In this document: positions 14,789 to 23,157 of the stretch, piece by piece
Layout: every line of letters starts with the position of its first letter
Numbering within the stretch: the stretch's first letter is position 1
Origin: Microbacterium paraoxydans
GTDB lineage: Bacteria; Actinomycetota; Actinomycetes; Actinomycetales; Microbacteriaceae
Assembly: GCF_018224615.1 (NCBI RefSeq)
Contig: NZ_JAGTUK010000001.1
Coordinates: forward strand, 310,001-374,000
Direction of reading: 5' to 3'
Length of the DNA: 64,000 bases
Notes under the pieces: generated by a model
What the model saw: only the letters and a program-made list of their open reading frames with translations
Databases searched by the model: none
Told to the model about the DNA's origin: nothing
Program-made: the position numbers and the translations under genes

Positions 14789-15766
14789 ATGCCCGTCACC
14801 GACGTCATCACCGATGCCGACACCCTCACCATGACCGTCACGGCCGACTTCGCCGCGCCGATCGACCGCGTGTGGAACGCCTACAGCGACCCGCGCCAGC
14901 TCGAGCGCTTCTGGGGTCCTCCCGGCTGGCCCGCCACCTTCACCGCATGGGACCACACCGTCGGCGGCCGCGCCGTCTACACGATGACCGGTCCGCGGGG
15001 CGAGAAGTCGACCGGCACCTGGGAGTTCCTCGCGATCGACGAGCCGCGCGGCTTCGAGGTGCTCGACGCGTTCGCCGACGAGGACGGCACCCCGCTCGAC
15101 GGCTTCCCCGCGCAGCGCATGACGTTCCGCTTCGAGCCCACCCCCGACGGCACCCGCATGGTCACCACGAGCCACTTCGACTCGGTCGAGGCGCTCGAGC
15201 AGGTCGTGTCGATGGGCCAGGTCGAGGGCCTCAAGCTCGCCATGGCGCAGCTCGACGCCGTGCTGCAAGACCTCCGCGACTACGCGCAGGGCAAGGGCAC
15301 CCGTGTCGAGCTGCTCGACGACACCCACGTGCGCATCACCCGGCTCGTCGAGGGCCCGCGCGAGCTGGTGTGGCGCGCCCACTTCGAGCCCGACCTGATC
15401 CGCCAGTGGATGCTCGGCCCCGACGGGTGGGAGATGACGGAGTGCGTCGTGGCGACCGAGGTCGGCCAGTCGTACCGCAACTCGTGGGCACCGGTCGGTG
15501 ACACTGAGGGCGAGCCGTTCGGCTTCGAGGGCGAGGCGCTGCTGATCGACGCCCCGCGCCGCGCCGTCACCACCGAGCGCATGCAGGGCATGCCCACCGA
15601 GACGCTCAACGACCTCAACCTCTACGAGGAGGACGGCGCCACCCTCGTCACGGTGCTCATCGAGTACCCCGACAAGGACACGCGCGACATGATCCTCGCC
15701 ACCGGTATGGCCGACGGCATGGAGGCCTCGTTCGCCCGCCTGGAGCGTCAGCTGCTCGCGGTCTGA
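14789..15766 (+). CDS. Tandem-domain SRPBCC (AHSA1-type) protein
   Basis: A 325-residue protein made of two AHSA1-type helix-grip domains, about 10-165 and 170-325, so it is twice the usual length. Domain 1 begins TVTADFAAPIDRVWNAYSDP and contains RFWGPPGW; domain 2 begins RITRLVEGPRELVWRAHFEP and contains QWMLGPDGW. Both keep the W-GP loop and the C-terminal helix (GMADGMEASFARLERQL). The ligand is unknown. It follows the ArsR gene with a one-base gap and an AGGAG ribosome site inside that gene, so it shares the same regulated promoter. Confidence 0.88.
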   Translation: MPVTDVITDADTLTMTVTADFAAPIDRVWNAYSDPRQLERFWGPPGWPATFTAWDHTVGGRAVYTMTGPRGEKSTGTWEFLAIDEPRGFEVLDAFADEDGTPLDGFPAQRMTFRFEPTPDGTRMVTTSHFDSVEALEQVVSMGQVEGLKLAMAQLDAVLQDLRDYAQGKGTRVELLDDTHVRITRLVEGPRELVWRAHFEPDLIRQWMLGPDGWEMTECVVATEVGQSYRNSWAPVGDTEGEPFGFEGEALLIDAPRRAVTTERMQGMPTETLNDLNLYEEDGATLVTVLIEYPDKDTRDMILATGMADGMEASFARLERQLLAV

Positions 15767-15787
15767 CCGCGCGCCCGTTCCTCCGGA

Positions 15788-15821
15788 CGATCGGCCGGGT
15801 CCGCACGGACCCGGCCGATCG
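15788..15821. terminator. Perfect 16-bp stem after SRPBCC operon
   Basis: The arms 15788-15803 and 15806-15821 are exactly complementary (GC-rich, centre GCAC). No T run follows. It sits 21 bases after the SRPBCC stop and before the amine oxidase gene. Confidence 0.7.
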
Positions 15822-15915
15822 CTGTGTTCCGGGCCGCGGCGTATGTCGGCAGCCCGCTCCCACCGGGCACGCCCGGAGGCCGAAGTCCGCGCGGGCGGGA
15901 TAAAGTGGCGGCACG

Positions 15916-17268
15916 ATGAGGATCACCCGCCGCACGCTGCTCCTCGGCGCCGGAGCCGGTGCCGTCTCGGTGCTTCTCGCCTCCTGCACACCGGAGCCGA
16001 AGCCCACACCGACCCCGACGCGCACGAGCGAGCCCGAGCCACCGCCCGGCGTCCCGGCGCCCGCGGGCAGCATCCGCAGCACCTGGACCACCGACGCCTT
16101 CTCGCTCGGCGCCGCCAGCTTCACCCCCGTCGGCGTGCTCGCCGACGCCCGCTCCGCCCTCGCCCGCCCGGTCGACGACCGCCTGTTCTTCGCGGGCGAG
16201 GCGACCGACGAAGACGCGCCGGGCACCGTGCGCGGCGCGATCGCCTCGGGGGAGCGCGCCGTCGACGAGCTGATGGACGCCGCGGGATCGGGTGAGCGGG
16301 TCGCGGTGATCGGCGCGGGCCTCGCCGGAGCCACCGCCGCGGCACTGCTCGCCGACCGCGGCATGCAGGTGACCGTGTTCGAGGCGCGCGACCGGGTGGG
16401 CGGCCGGGTGTACACCCGTAGCGACGACACCTGGCCCGTGCCAGTGCAGCTCGGCGCATGGTTGTTCGGCGAGGACGACGCGGAGGTGCTCGACCGCCTG
16501 AGCAGCGGCGACGTCGGCATCGTCGAGCTCACCGGTTCGCTGTGGCGCACGCCGGACGGCGACATCGAACCCGTCGACCCCGTGCCCGTCACCACGGCCC
16601 TCGCCGCGGCGCAGAACGCCCCGGAAGACCTCTCCGTCACCGATGCCCTGACCGCCGCGGGCGTCGACCCGACCGACCCCTCGACCGCCGCCCTGCTCGA
16701 CATCCTCGCCGCGCACACGGGCGCCGGAGCCGACGAGCTCTCCAGCTGGTTCGCGCCGCCCCTGCCCACGGGCGACCCGACCGCCACGCGCGACAGCCTC
16801 GTGCCGTTCGTCGAGCACGCGCTCGACGGGGTGCAGGTGGGGCTGAACTCCCCGGTCGCACGCCTCGCCTACGACGACACCGGCGTGAGCGTGCGCCTCG
16901 GCACCGGGGAAGCGCTGTCGTTCGACCGCGTCGTCGTGACCGTGCCGCTCGGCGTGCTGCAGGACCGCAGCATCGAGTTCGACCCGCCGCTGCCCTTCGC
17001 CAACCGCGGCGCGATCTCGGCGCTCGGCATGGGGGCCATCGAGACCGTGTGGCTGCGATGGGACGAGGCGTTCTGGGACAGCGACGAGGCCGTGTGGCAC
17101 GCGGTCGGCACCGACGCGACGATCCCCACCTGGATCAACCTGCGCCCCGCCACGGGTGAGAACGTGCTGGTCGGCATCGTCGGGGGCGCGGCCGCCGCCG
17201 AGTTCGCCGAGCTCAGCGACGACGACGCGTTCGAGGCCGCCCTCGCCTCGCTCACCGTCTACGTCTGA
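15916..17268 (+). CDS. Exported flavin amine oxidase, circularly permuted order
   Basis: A 450-residue FAD-dependent amine-oxidase-family protein. It starts with a Tat-like lipoprotein signal (RRTLLLGAGAG, lipobox LASC with Cys23) and a Pro/Thr linker. Residues 54-118 then carry the block that normally ends these enzymes: RSTWTTDAFSLGAASF, then LFFAGEATDEDAPGTVRGAI. Only afterwards comes the block that normally begins them: VAVIGAGLAG (128-137), Glu155 and RVGGRVYT. The chain stops after FEAALASLTVYV, just where the first block would usually follow. So the order is permuted rather than truncated. It ends overlapping the convergent Pr6Pr gene by ten bases. The substrate is unknown; activity is plausible because the two joined segments pack together in the known fold. 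Confidence 0.85.
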   Translation: MRITRRTLLLGAGAGAVSVLLASCTPEPKPTPTPTRTSEPEPPPGVPAPAGSIRSTWTTDAFSLGAASFTPVGVLADARSALARPVDDRLFFAGEATDEDAPGTVRGAIASGERAVDELMDAAGSGERVAVIGAGLAGATAAALLADRGMQVTVFEARDRVGGRVYTRSDDTWPVPVQLGAWLFGEDDAEVLDRLSSGDVGIVELTGSLWRTPDGDIEPVDPVPVTTALAAAQNAPEDLSVTDALTAAGVDPTDPSTAALLDILAAHTGAGADELSSWFAPPLPTGDPTATRDSLVPFVEHALDGVQVGLNSPVARLAYDDTGVSVRLGTGEALSFDRVVVTVPLGVLQDRSIEFDPPLPFANRGAISALGMGAIETVWLRWDEAFWDSDEAVWHAVGTDATIPTWINLRPATGENVLVGIVGGAAAAEFAELSDDDAFEAALASLTVYV

Positions 17269-18002
17269 GCTGCGGACCCCGCCCCGACCCGCTCCCGCGC
17301 GTCCACCGCGGTGCCGGTGGGGGTTCCGGGATCGTCCGGGGGATCGTCGGACCCCGGATCGGCGTCGGAGCGCAGGCGGCGCGGCAACGGCATCCGGCTG
17401 ATCAGCACGAGCGCGGACGCCACGATGCTGAACGCCGCCAGCGCGATCGCGCACGACACCACGAACTCCGCGGGCCCGCTCACCTGTCGCGGGTCGAGGA
17501 AGTAGTACGGATACCAGCCGATCAGGGGGCCGCGGATGAGTGTCGCGATTCCCCACAGCACCGGGTACACGAGCGTCACCGGCACCACGCGCCACGGGAC
17601 GGAGCGATGACCGGGCGCCAGTGCCCACGCCGCCACCGTGACCGCCGGCAGGTAGAAGTGCAGCACCTGATCCGACCACGGCACATCGATGCGGATGCCG
17701 CGGACCCCCGCCTGCCACACCAGGATCGCGAACACGAGCCCCGCCGTGATCGTCCAGGTCAGCACGAGCGCCAGCGCCACCGTGAGCCAGCGCGGATCCC
17801 GCGCCCGGCGCAGCGCCAGCACGCCCGCGATCGTGAGCAGCACCACGAACGCGATGTTCGACTGGTTCGTGAGGTAGGCGAAGAAGTTCTGGCTCGCGAT
17901 CGTGTGCGACGCGAGCCCCCAGCTCAGGCGGTGGATGAGGGCGATCAGGCAGATGGCGGCCGCGCTCAGACGGAGCAGGCCGAAGACCGTGCGGGTCCTC
18001 AC
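17259..18002 (-). CDS. Pr6Pr-family membrane protein
   Basis: A 247-residue integral membrane protein with six predicted helices. Family landmarks are present in order: FFAYLTNQSNIAFVVLL, the WSDQVLHFYLPAVTV segment with its conserved His, and GWYPYYFLDP near the last helix. These match the Pr6Pr group of six-helix proteins, whose function is unknown. The GTG at 18002 gives a start just before the first helix; no strong ribosome site is seen, and the start is uncertain by a few codons. The 50-residue Asp/Pro-rich C-terminus is cytoplasmic. Confidence 0.75.
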   Translation of the reverse strand: MRTRTVFGLLRLSAAAICLIALIHRLSWGLASHTIASQNFFAYLTNQSNIAFVVLLTIAGVLALRRARDPRWLTVALALVLTWTITAGLVFAILVWQAGVRGIRIDVPWSDQVLHFYLPAVTVAAWALAPGHRSVPWRVVPVTLVYPVLWGIATLIRGPLIGWYPYYFLDPRQVSGPAEFVVSCAIALAAFSIVASALVLISRMPLPRRLRSDADPGSDDPPDDPGTPTGTAVDARERVGAGSAAQT

Positions 18003-18088
18003 CGCCGCGTCACCGTCCCCACCATCATCCGCCGAGTCTACGGAGTCGTCCCGTGCCCTCGCCCCACGCGCGCGGGCACGGCGCGCGC

Positions 18089-18823
18089 TCAGATCAGCCG
18101 GCGCAGCGCCTCTTCGAGCGTGACGCCCTGCGCCTCGGCACGGTCGCGGAGCCGGGCGTGCTCGTCGGCCGACAGCGGGAGGCGCAGTTCGATCGGGTCG
18201 TCGTCGCGGCGGTCGAGTCCGTCGAGCAGGTCGGACGGCTCGGCCCACAGCGGCTCGGCGTACGCGTCGCGCGCCGAGGAGGGGGAGGTGGGGGTGGCGG
18301 CGACCGGGGCGGACGCGGCGACCGGGGCGGACGCGGCGACCGCGGCGCCCGCGTCGGTGCCCAGCGTGAAGCCCGGGCCCCGGCGCGGCTCCTGCCCCTG
18401 CTGGTAGGCCTTCGCGGCGGCGTTCGCACGCTCGTCCGCGGCCTCGTTCAGCGGATGCCCCGCGTGGCCCTTGACCCACGAGAACTCCACGTCGCGACCG
18501 CGCATCGCTTCGTCGATGCCCTCCAGAAGATCGCGGTTGAGCACCGCGCCGCCGTCGGACTTGCGCCACCCGCGACGCTTCCACCCGGGCATCCACTTCG
18601 TCACGGAGTCGATGACGTAGCGGCTGTCGCACTCGATCAGCAGCTTCTCGTCGGTGCCCGCCGTCGCGCGCAGCAGTTCGAGCACGGCTCGCAGCTCGCC
18701 CTGGTTGTTGGTGCCGTGCGGGGAACCACCGGCCGCCCAGTTGGCGTCGTCGATGTACCAGGCCCAGCCGTTCGGGCCGGGGTTGCCCAGGGCGGAGCCG
18801 TCTGCGGCGGCGGTGATGGTCAT
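18089..18823 (-). CDS. rnhA: Ribonuclease HI with C-terminal extension
   Basis: A 244-residue RNase H type 1, cutting the RNA strand of RNA-DNA hybrids. The catalytic carboxylates are D8, E43, D66 and D130, with the loop His at 120 (VKGHAGHPLNEAADERA). The RNase H domain ends near 140. Residues 150-200 are an Ala/Pro-rich linker with a six-residue repeat (APVAAS), encoded by two 18-bp tandem units. Residues 200-244 form a short charged helical region (SADEHARLRDRAEAQGVTLE) resembling a ribbon-helix-helix or CopG-like segment. The linker length may vary between strains through repeat slippage. The start ATG at 18823 fits the fold exactly. Confidence 0.93.
   Translation of the reverse strand: MTITAAADGSALGNPGPNGWAWYIDDANWAAGGSPHGTNNQGELRAVLELLRATAGTDEKLLIECDSRYVIDSVTKWMPGWKRRGWRKSDGGAVLNRDLLEGIDEAMRGRDVEFSWVKGHAGHPLNEAADERANAAAKAYQQGQEPRRGPGFTLGTDAGAAVAASAPVAASAPVAATPTSPSSARDAYAEPLWAEPSDLLDGLDRRDDDPIELRLPLSADEHARLRDRAEAQGVTLEEALRRLI
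18298..18333. repeat. Two 18-bp tandem repeats in rnhA linker
   Basis: CGGCGACCGGGGCGGACG occurs at 18298-18315 and 18316-18333, with a partial third copy after it. The period is a multiple of three, so copy-number change keeps the rnhA frame. Confidence 0.9.
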
Positions 18824-18872
18824 CCTTCCACCGTATCGGTGGGGGCGGACGCGGCCGTGCGCGGCTGCGGCG

Positions 18873-19139
18873 TCAGTCCTCGGGTTCGGCGTTGTCGGTC
18901 GACGCGGCCTCGGGCGCGGGCGGCGCGACCGGGAACACGATCGAGCTCACCGACGCCGGCGCGCCCAGCCCGAGCGTGAGCGGGTCCACCGCGGGGGGCG
19001 TGTCGAGCAGCTCGGCCTCGGAGCGCTCGAGCGGCTCGGACGGCAGAGCCCACTGCTGCTCTTCTTCTTCGGGTCGCTGCTGGAAGAGTCCCATGGAGTC
19101 CATCATGACCCCGGTCGCGCGGACCGCGGTCGCATTCAC
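18873..19139 (-). CDS. Small acidic hypothetical protein
   Basis: Up to 88 residues, acidic and Pro-rich, with no membrane segment. MGLFQQRPEEEEQQWALPSE and IVFPVAPPAPEA are its most distinctive parts, and I recall similar short proteins beside rnhA in related actinobacteria, though no function is known. The start is uncertain: ATG at 19139, or in-frame ATGs closer to MGLF that would give about 73-78 residues. No convincing ribosome site is seen at either. It is 49 bases upstream of rnhA on the same strand. Confidence 0.55.
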   Translation of the reverse strand: MNATAVRATGVMMDSMGLFQQRPEEEEQQWALPSEPLERSEAELLDTPPAVDPLTLGLGAPASVSSIVFPVAPPAPEAASTDNAEPED

Positions 19140-19191
19140 ACGGGATTGATCGGTGGCGCGGGCGGATCGGTGCGTTCGTGCGGACGTGGGG

Positions 19192-19515
19192 TCAGGAAGG
19201 GTCGTTGTCGGTCGAGGCGGAACGCACGGCCTCGACGAGTTTCCGCCACGGCCCCTCCAGCGCCGAGTCGGGCAGTTCGCGCTCCCGGCGCTCGGAAGGG
19301 GTACGGGCGCGGATGCTCCACACGAAGCGGTCGGCTCCGGGAGAGGCGTCGGGGTCCTGGTCCCACGGGCAGAGGTCGATCAGCGCGATCCACTGCTCGG
19401 CCTCGGGCGGCTCGGCTTCCACACGCCACTGGCGGCGGATGCCCGCGATGCCGCCCGTTCGCACGACGGCGATCACGACGGGGGTGTCACTCGGAGGTGC
19501 CGGGCCGTCGCTCAT
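19192..19515 (-). CDS. Emfourin-like protease inhibitor
   Basis: A 107-residue cytoplasmic protein resembling emfourin, the inhibitor encoded beside protealysin-type M4 proteases. The order fits: a strand near VVIAVVRTGGIAGIRRQWRV, a central DRFVWSIRART strand and a C-terminal helix, PWRKLVEAVRS. Its start lies inside the end of the M4 protease gene (29-base overlap). ATG 19515 is chosen because GGGAG lies nine bases upstream; ATG 19521 is also possible. Co-translation with the protease supports the inhibitor role, which is inferred from context and a weak family resemblance. Confidence 0.7.
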   Translation of the reverse strand: MSDGPAPPSDTPVVIAVVRTGGIAGIRRQWRVEAEPPEAEQWIALIDLCPWDQDPDASPGADRFVWSIRARTPSERRERELPDSALEGPWRKLVEAVRSASTDNDPS

Positions 19516-20560
19516 CTTCATAGACTCCCACGGTGCCCCACGCCCGTCGAGCCGCGGTCGCGGTCTCCTCGTCGATCGTGGCCGCTGCGGCGACCGTCGC
19601 GTCGGCGAACGCGGTGAACGTGGCCGTGCTCGACAGTCCGCCGGTGAGCGCCCGGTACCAGACCGTTCCCGCGCGCTCCCAGGCGTTGCCGCCGAGGTCG
19701 CGCGCGAACAGGGCGAACGCGCGGTTGGGGATGCCGGAATTGATGTGCACGCCGCCGTTGTCCTCCGTCGTGCGCACGAAGCCGCTCATGTGGTCGGGCT
19801 GCGGGTCTTTGCCGAGCTCGTCGTCGTCGTAGGCCGTGCCGGGCGCGAGCATCGACCGCAACGCCGAGCCCTCCACGGCCTCGGTGAAGATCTCGGCCCC
19901 GATGAGCCAGCTCGCCTGCTCCGCGCTCTGGCCCAGCGCGTACTGCTCGGTGAGCGCGCCGAACACGTCGGCGATGGACTCGTTGAGGGCGCCGGGCTGC
20001 CCCTGGTACTCGAGGTTGGCGGTGTGCTGCACCACGCCATGCGCGAGCTCGTGACCGATCACGGTGAGCGACCCGGTGAAGCCGCGGAAGACCTCGCCGT
20101 CGCCGTCGCCGAACACCATGCGCTCGCCATCCCAGAAGGCGTTGTCGTAGTCGACGCCGTAGTGCACGGTCGCATCAAGCGGTGCTCCGGCATCGTCGAG
20201 GGAGTTGCGCTGGAAGGCGGCGAGCAGCATCTCGAATGTGGCGCCCAGCCCGTCGAACGCCTCGTTCACCGCGGTGTCGTCGACCGGGGCGTCGTCTTCG
20301 CTGCGGACGACGGCGCCGGGGAGCTGCTGCGTGTTCCCCGCATCGCTGATGGTGCGGTTGGGGGCGTCGGACAGTTGTGCCACGAGGTCGCCGTTCTCGT
20401 CGATCGAGAGGTCGATCCGGGCGCGGAACGGCGGGCGGCCCGCGGTGAGCGTCTGCCGCGCAGCCGCGGCGGCCCTCGGGAACCGCCCGGACTCGGCCAG
20501 GCGGGCGAGCAGATAGGAGGGGACGACGCCGTGACGCTGGGGGGATTCTGCGCTGCTCAT
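19487..20560 (-). CDS. Protealysin-type M4 metallopeptidase
   Basis: A 357-residue thermolysin-family zinc protease. The HExxH motif is H170-E171-L172-A173-H174, and the third zinc ligand Glu194 lies in NESIADVF, with Asp198. The first 40 residues hold a short propeptide (VVPSYLLARLAE) of the protealysin type instead of the long thermolysin prosequence, and there is no signal peptide, as in protealysin. A C-terminal NRAFALFARDLGG and HINSGIPNRAF carry the catalytic His region. The overlapping emfourin-like gene completes the known protease-inhibitor pairing. The role in protealysins includes inter-bacterial or host-protein cleavage; here it is unknown. Confidence 0.92.
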   Translation of the reverse strand: MSSAESPQRHGVVPSYLLARLAESGRFPRAAAAARQTLTAGRPPFRARIDLSIDENGDLVAQLSDAPNRTISDAGNTQQLPGAVVRSEDDAPVDDTAVNEAFDGLGATFEMLLAAFQRNSLDDAGAPLDATVHYGVDYDNAFWDGERMVFGDGDGEVFRGFTGSLTVIGHELAHGVVQHTANLEYQGQPGALNESIADVFGALTEQYALGQSAEQASWLIGAEIFTEAVEGSALRSMLAPGTAYDDDELGKDPQPDHMSGFVRTTEDNGGVHINSGIPNRAFALFARDLGGNAWERAGTVWYRALTGGLSSTATFTAFADATVAAAATIDEETATAARRAWGTVGVYEDERRPGTSE

Positions 20561-20627
20561 GCTGCGACCCTACGCCCGGGCACCGACGTTGGCGCCGCCG
20601 CCTCCGATCCAGTCGAGGCGACTTGAG

Positions 20628-20646
20628 ATTGAGAATCGTTCTCAAT
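20628..20646. promoter_or_regulatory. Zur-like box
   Basis: ATTGAGAA-TCG-TTCTCAAT, a perfect 19-bp palindrome with the TGAGAAT..TTCTCA core seen in Zur/FurB-type boxes. It ends 14 bases before the first AztD-like gene and downstream of the divergent M4 protease start. Zinc control is inferred from the motif and the genes behind it. Confidence 0.7.
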
Positions 20647-20660
20647 AAGGTGGCAGAGTC

Positions 20661-21872
20661 ATGAACCTCGCCCTCCTCCGCCGCGCCGCCCTCGCGCCGT
20701 CCGCCCTCGTCGTCCTGCTCGCCGCGGCCGCGTGTGCGCCGAGCACCACGCCCGCCGCGACCCCCGCCCCGACCTCCGACGCCCACGGCCTCGCCGAGGT
20801 CGGAGCAGCCGAGGTCGCCGCGCCCGCCCTCGCGCTCGTGATCGGCGACGACGCGGGCGCCCTCACCCTGCTCGACCTGGAGACCGAGGAGCGCACGGCC
20901 CTGGCGCCGGCACGGCCCGGGGTCTCCGGGGTGTTCGCCGACGGTCGACTCGTTTTCCGCGCGCTCGGCAGTGGCGAGGCGACGACGGTCGAGGTGTTCG
21001 ACGGCGGCCGCTGGACCATGCCGCATGGCGACCACACCCACTCGTTCCGCGGCGAACCGCAGGCGTACGGCACGCTCGAGGGTGTCGGGCCGGTGCGTGT
21101 CGCGAGCACCGGGCAGCGCACCGCGGTCGCGTTCGGCGACGGCGAGGTGCGGCTGCTCGCGCACGAGGAGCTCGACGGCGGCGAGCCCGAACCGCTGACT
21201 GTGGCGCACGCGGGGCCGGTCGTCCCCCTCGCCGAGCACCTCCTGGTTCCCACGGGCGACGAGGTCGTGCGCGTCGTCGACGCCCGCGGCGAGCCCACCG
21301 ACGCCGCCCCGGTGCCGTGCGGCGCGGTCGCGGACGCCGACGTCACCCGGGTCGGCGCGGTCTTCGCGTGTGCCGAGGGCGCGGTGCTGTTCACGCGCCA
21401 GGTCGGCGGTGCCGTGACGGGCGAGGTCGTGCCGTACCCGGGAGGCGCACCCGCGGCCGCGCGGCTCGACGGTCGCACCGATCGCCCCGACCTCGCCGGA
21501 GTCGCGGGCGACCGCGGGGCGTGGCTGCTCGACGTGCGCGCCCGCGCGTGGACCCTGATCCCGTCCGAGGTGCCGCTCGTGCACGCGGTCGCCCTCGGGG
21601 ACGACGACAGCCGCACGGTCGCGCTCGATGCCGACGGCCGCGTGCGCGTGCTCGCCCCCGACGGCACCGTGCTCGCGCGCTCCGAACCCCTGCTCGCCGA
21701 CGCGCTCGCCGATCCCGAGCTCCGCGACCGCATCGACCTGCGGGTCACCGCGACCCGCGCGTACGTGAGCGACCCCGTCGCGGGGGCCGTGATCGAGCTC
21801 GGCCACGACGACGCCCGCGTCACCCGCACCTTCCCCGACCTCCAGCCCCGGTTTCTCCACCTGGTCGGCTGA
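20661..21872 (+). CDS. AztD-like zinc-binding lipoprotein (divergent)
   Basis: A 403-residue secreted lipoprotein: lipobox AAAC with Cys25, then a Thr/Pro linker and a repeated-strand (beta-propeller-like) body. It is related to the next gene product and to the zinc metallochaperone AztD. It keeps a His-rich loop PHGDHTHSF (H122, H125, H127), which in AztD is a metal site, but the rest has drifted and lacks other AztD histidine motifs. The ATG follows AAGG and sits directly behind a Zur-like box. AztD normally hands zinc to the AztABC importer; no importer is in this window. Likely made under zinc shortage. Confidence 0.7.
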   Translation: MNLALLRRAALAPSALVVLLAAAACAPSTTPAATPAPTSDAHGLAEVGAAEVAAPALALVIGDDAGALTLLDLETEERTALAPARPGVSGVFADGRLVFRALGSGEATTVEVFDGGRWTMPHGDHTHSFRGEPQAYGTLEGVGPVRVASTGQRTAVAFGDGEVRLLAHEELDGGEPEPLTVAHAGPVVPLAEHLLVPTGDEVVRVVDARGEPTDAAPVPCGAVADADVTRVGAVFACAEGAVLFTRQVGGAVTGEVVPYPGGAPAAARLDGRTDRPDLAGVAGDRGAWLLDVRARAWTLIPSEVPLVHAVALGDDDSRTVALDADGRVRVLAPDGTVLARSEPLLADALADPELRDRIDLRVTATRAYVSDPVAGAVIELGHDDARVTRTFPDLQPRFLHLVG

Positions 21873-21939
21873 CGCCTGCGGCGACCGCGGTCGCCAACGC
21901 GCACCCGCGCACCCCCCGAGAAGAAAGAGAGACGAATCC

Positions 21940-23142
21940 ATGTCCCGACCCCGCAGCAGCCTCGCGCTGGGCGCCCTCGGCGCGATCGCCGCCGTCGCCC
22001 TCGCCGGATGCGCCGGCGCCGCGCCGGCCGCCGACCGCGACACCGCCGCCCTCGACCCGCACGAGGCGGACACCCGCGTCGCCCTCACCTACGACGGCGG
22101 CGTGATCGTGCTCGACGGCGACACGCTCGACACGGTCGGGGAGGCCGAGCTCGACGGGTTCCTGCGCGTCAACGCCGCCGGCGACCACGACGGCCACGTG
22201 TTCGTCACCGCGGAGGACGGCTTCCACGTGCTCGACACCGGGCTCGCGTCCGGCGAGGTGGCCTTCACGGGAGAGGTGTTCGAGGCCGTGGCCGCCGGGC
22301 ACGCGACGCCCCACGCCGGCCGCACGGCGCTGTTCGACGACGGCACGGGCGAGGTGCGGGTGTTCGACACCGACGCCGTGGGGACGGGCACGCTGCCCGC
22401 GTACGACACGATCACCTCGGAGGCCGCGCACCACGGTGTCGCGCTCGAGCTGTCCGACGGCACGGTGCTCTCCACGATCGGCACGAGCGAGGCGCGCAGC
22501 GGTGTGCGTCACCTGGCCGCGGACGGCGCGGAGCTCGCGCGGAACGAGCAGTGCCCCGGGGTGCACGGCGAGGGCGCGCTCAAGGGCGAGGTGGTGATGT
22601 TCGGGTGCGAGGACGGCGTGCTGCTGTTCCGCGACGGCGCGTTCACCAAGCTCGACGCCCCGCACGAGTTCGGGCGCACGGGCAACGCCTACGTGACCGA
22701 CACGAGCGCGGTCGCGGTGGGCGACTACAAGACCGACCCCGACCAGGAGGGCTACTTCCTCTCGCAGCTCGTGTTGGTCGACACCGCGGCGGACACGCTC
22801 TCGGTGGTGGAGCTGCCGGACGGGGTGGAGTACACGTGGCGCGGCGTGGGTCGCAGCGCGCACGACGACATCGTGGTGCTGGGTGCCGACGGCAGCCTGA
22901 CCGTGCTCGACGAGACCGGCGAGGTGCAGGACTCGTGGAGCGTGATCGACGCGTGGGAGAGCCCCGCCGAGTGGCAGGACGCGCACCCCGGGCTGCGGGT
23001 GGTCGGTGACATCGCCTACGTGACCGAGCCGTCGAAGAACCGGGTGCTCGCGGTCGACCTGCGCTCCGGGGAGATCGCGGCGGAGGCGACGCTCGACGTC
23101 GTGCCGAACGAGTTCGTGGTGGTGGGTGCCGCGGGGCACTGA
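21940..23142 (+). CDS. AztD-like zinc metallochaperone lipoprotein
   Basis: A 400-residue lipoprotein (lipobox LAGC, Cys24) with a beta-propeller body. It carries the AztD landmarks TYDGGVIVLDGDTLDTVGEA, HAGRTALFDDGTG, HHGVALELSDGT, CPGVHGEGALKG and FGCEDGVLLFRDG. It lacks the His-rich HGDH-type loop that its neighbour keeps. It begins 67 bases after the first gene, preceded by AGAAAGAGAG, and is probably in the same Zur-controlled unit. AztD homologues bind zinc and pass it to a solute-binding protein; the partner importer must lie elsewhere. Confidence 0.78.
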   Translation: MSRPRSSLALGALGAIAAVALAGCAGAAPAADRDTAALDPHEADTRVALTYDGGVIVLDGDTLDTVGEAELDGFLRVNAAGDHDGHVFVTAEDGFHVLDTGLASGEVAFTGEVFEAVAAGHATPHAGRTALFDDGTGEVRVFDTDAVGTGTLPAYDTITSEAAHHGVALELSDGTVLSTIGTSEARSGVRHLAADGAELARNEQCPGVHGEGALKGEVVMFGCEDGVLLFRDGAFTKLDAPHEFGRTGNAYVTDTSAVAVGDYKTDPDQEGYFLSQLVLVDTAADTLSVVELPDGVEYTWRGVGRSAHDDIVVLGADGSLTVLDETGEVQDSWSVIDAWESPAEWQDAHPGLRVVGDIAYVTEPSKNRVLAVDLRSGEIAAEATLDVVPNEFVVVGAAGH

Positions 23143-23157
23143 GCGCCGCGCGAAGCA

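Noticed and set aside
15916..17268. Amine oxidase as a truncated pseudogene
   Set aside because: The missing C-terminal block is present at the N-terminus and the frame is intact with a sensible signal peptide, so permutation explains it better than decay.
18298..18333. Tandem repeats as a CRISPR
   Set aside because: Repeats are directly adjacent with no spacers and lie within rnhA.
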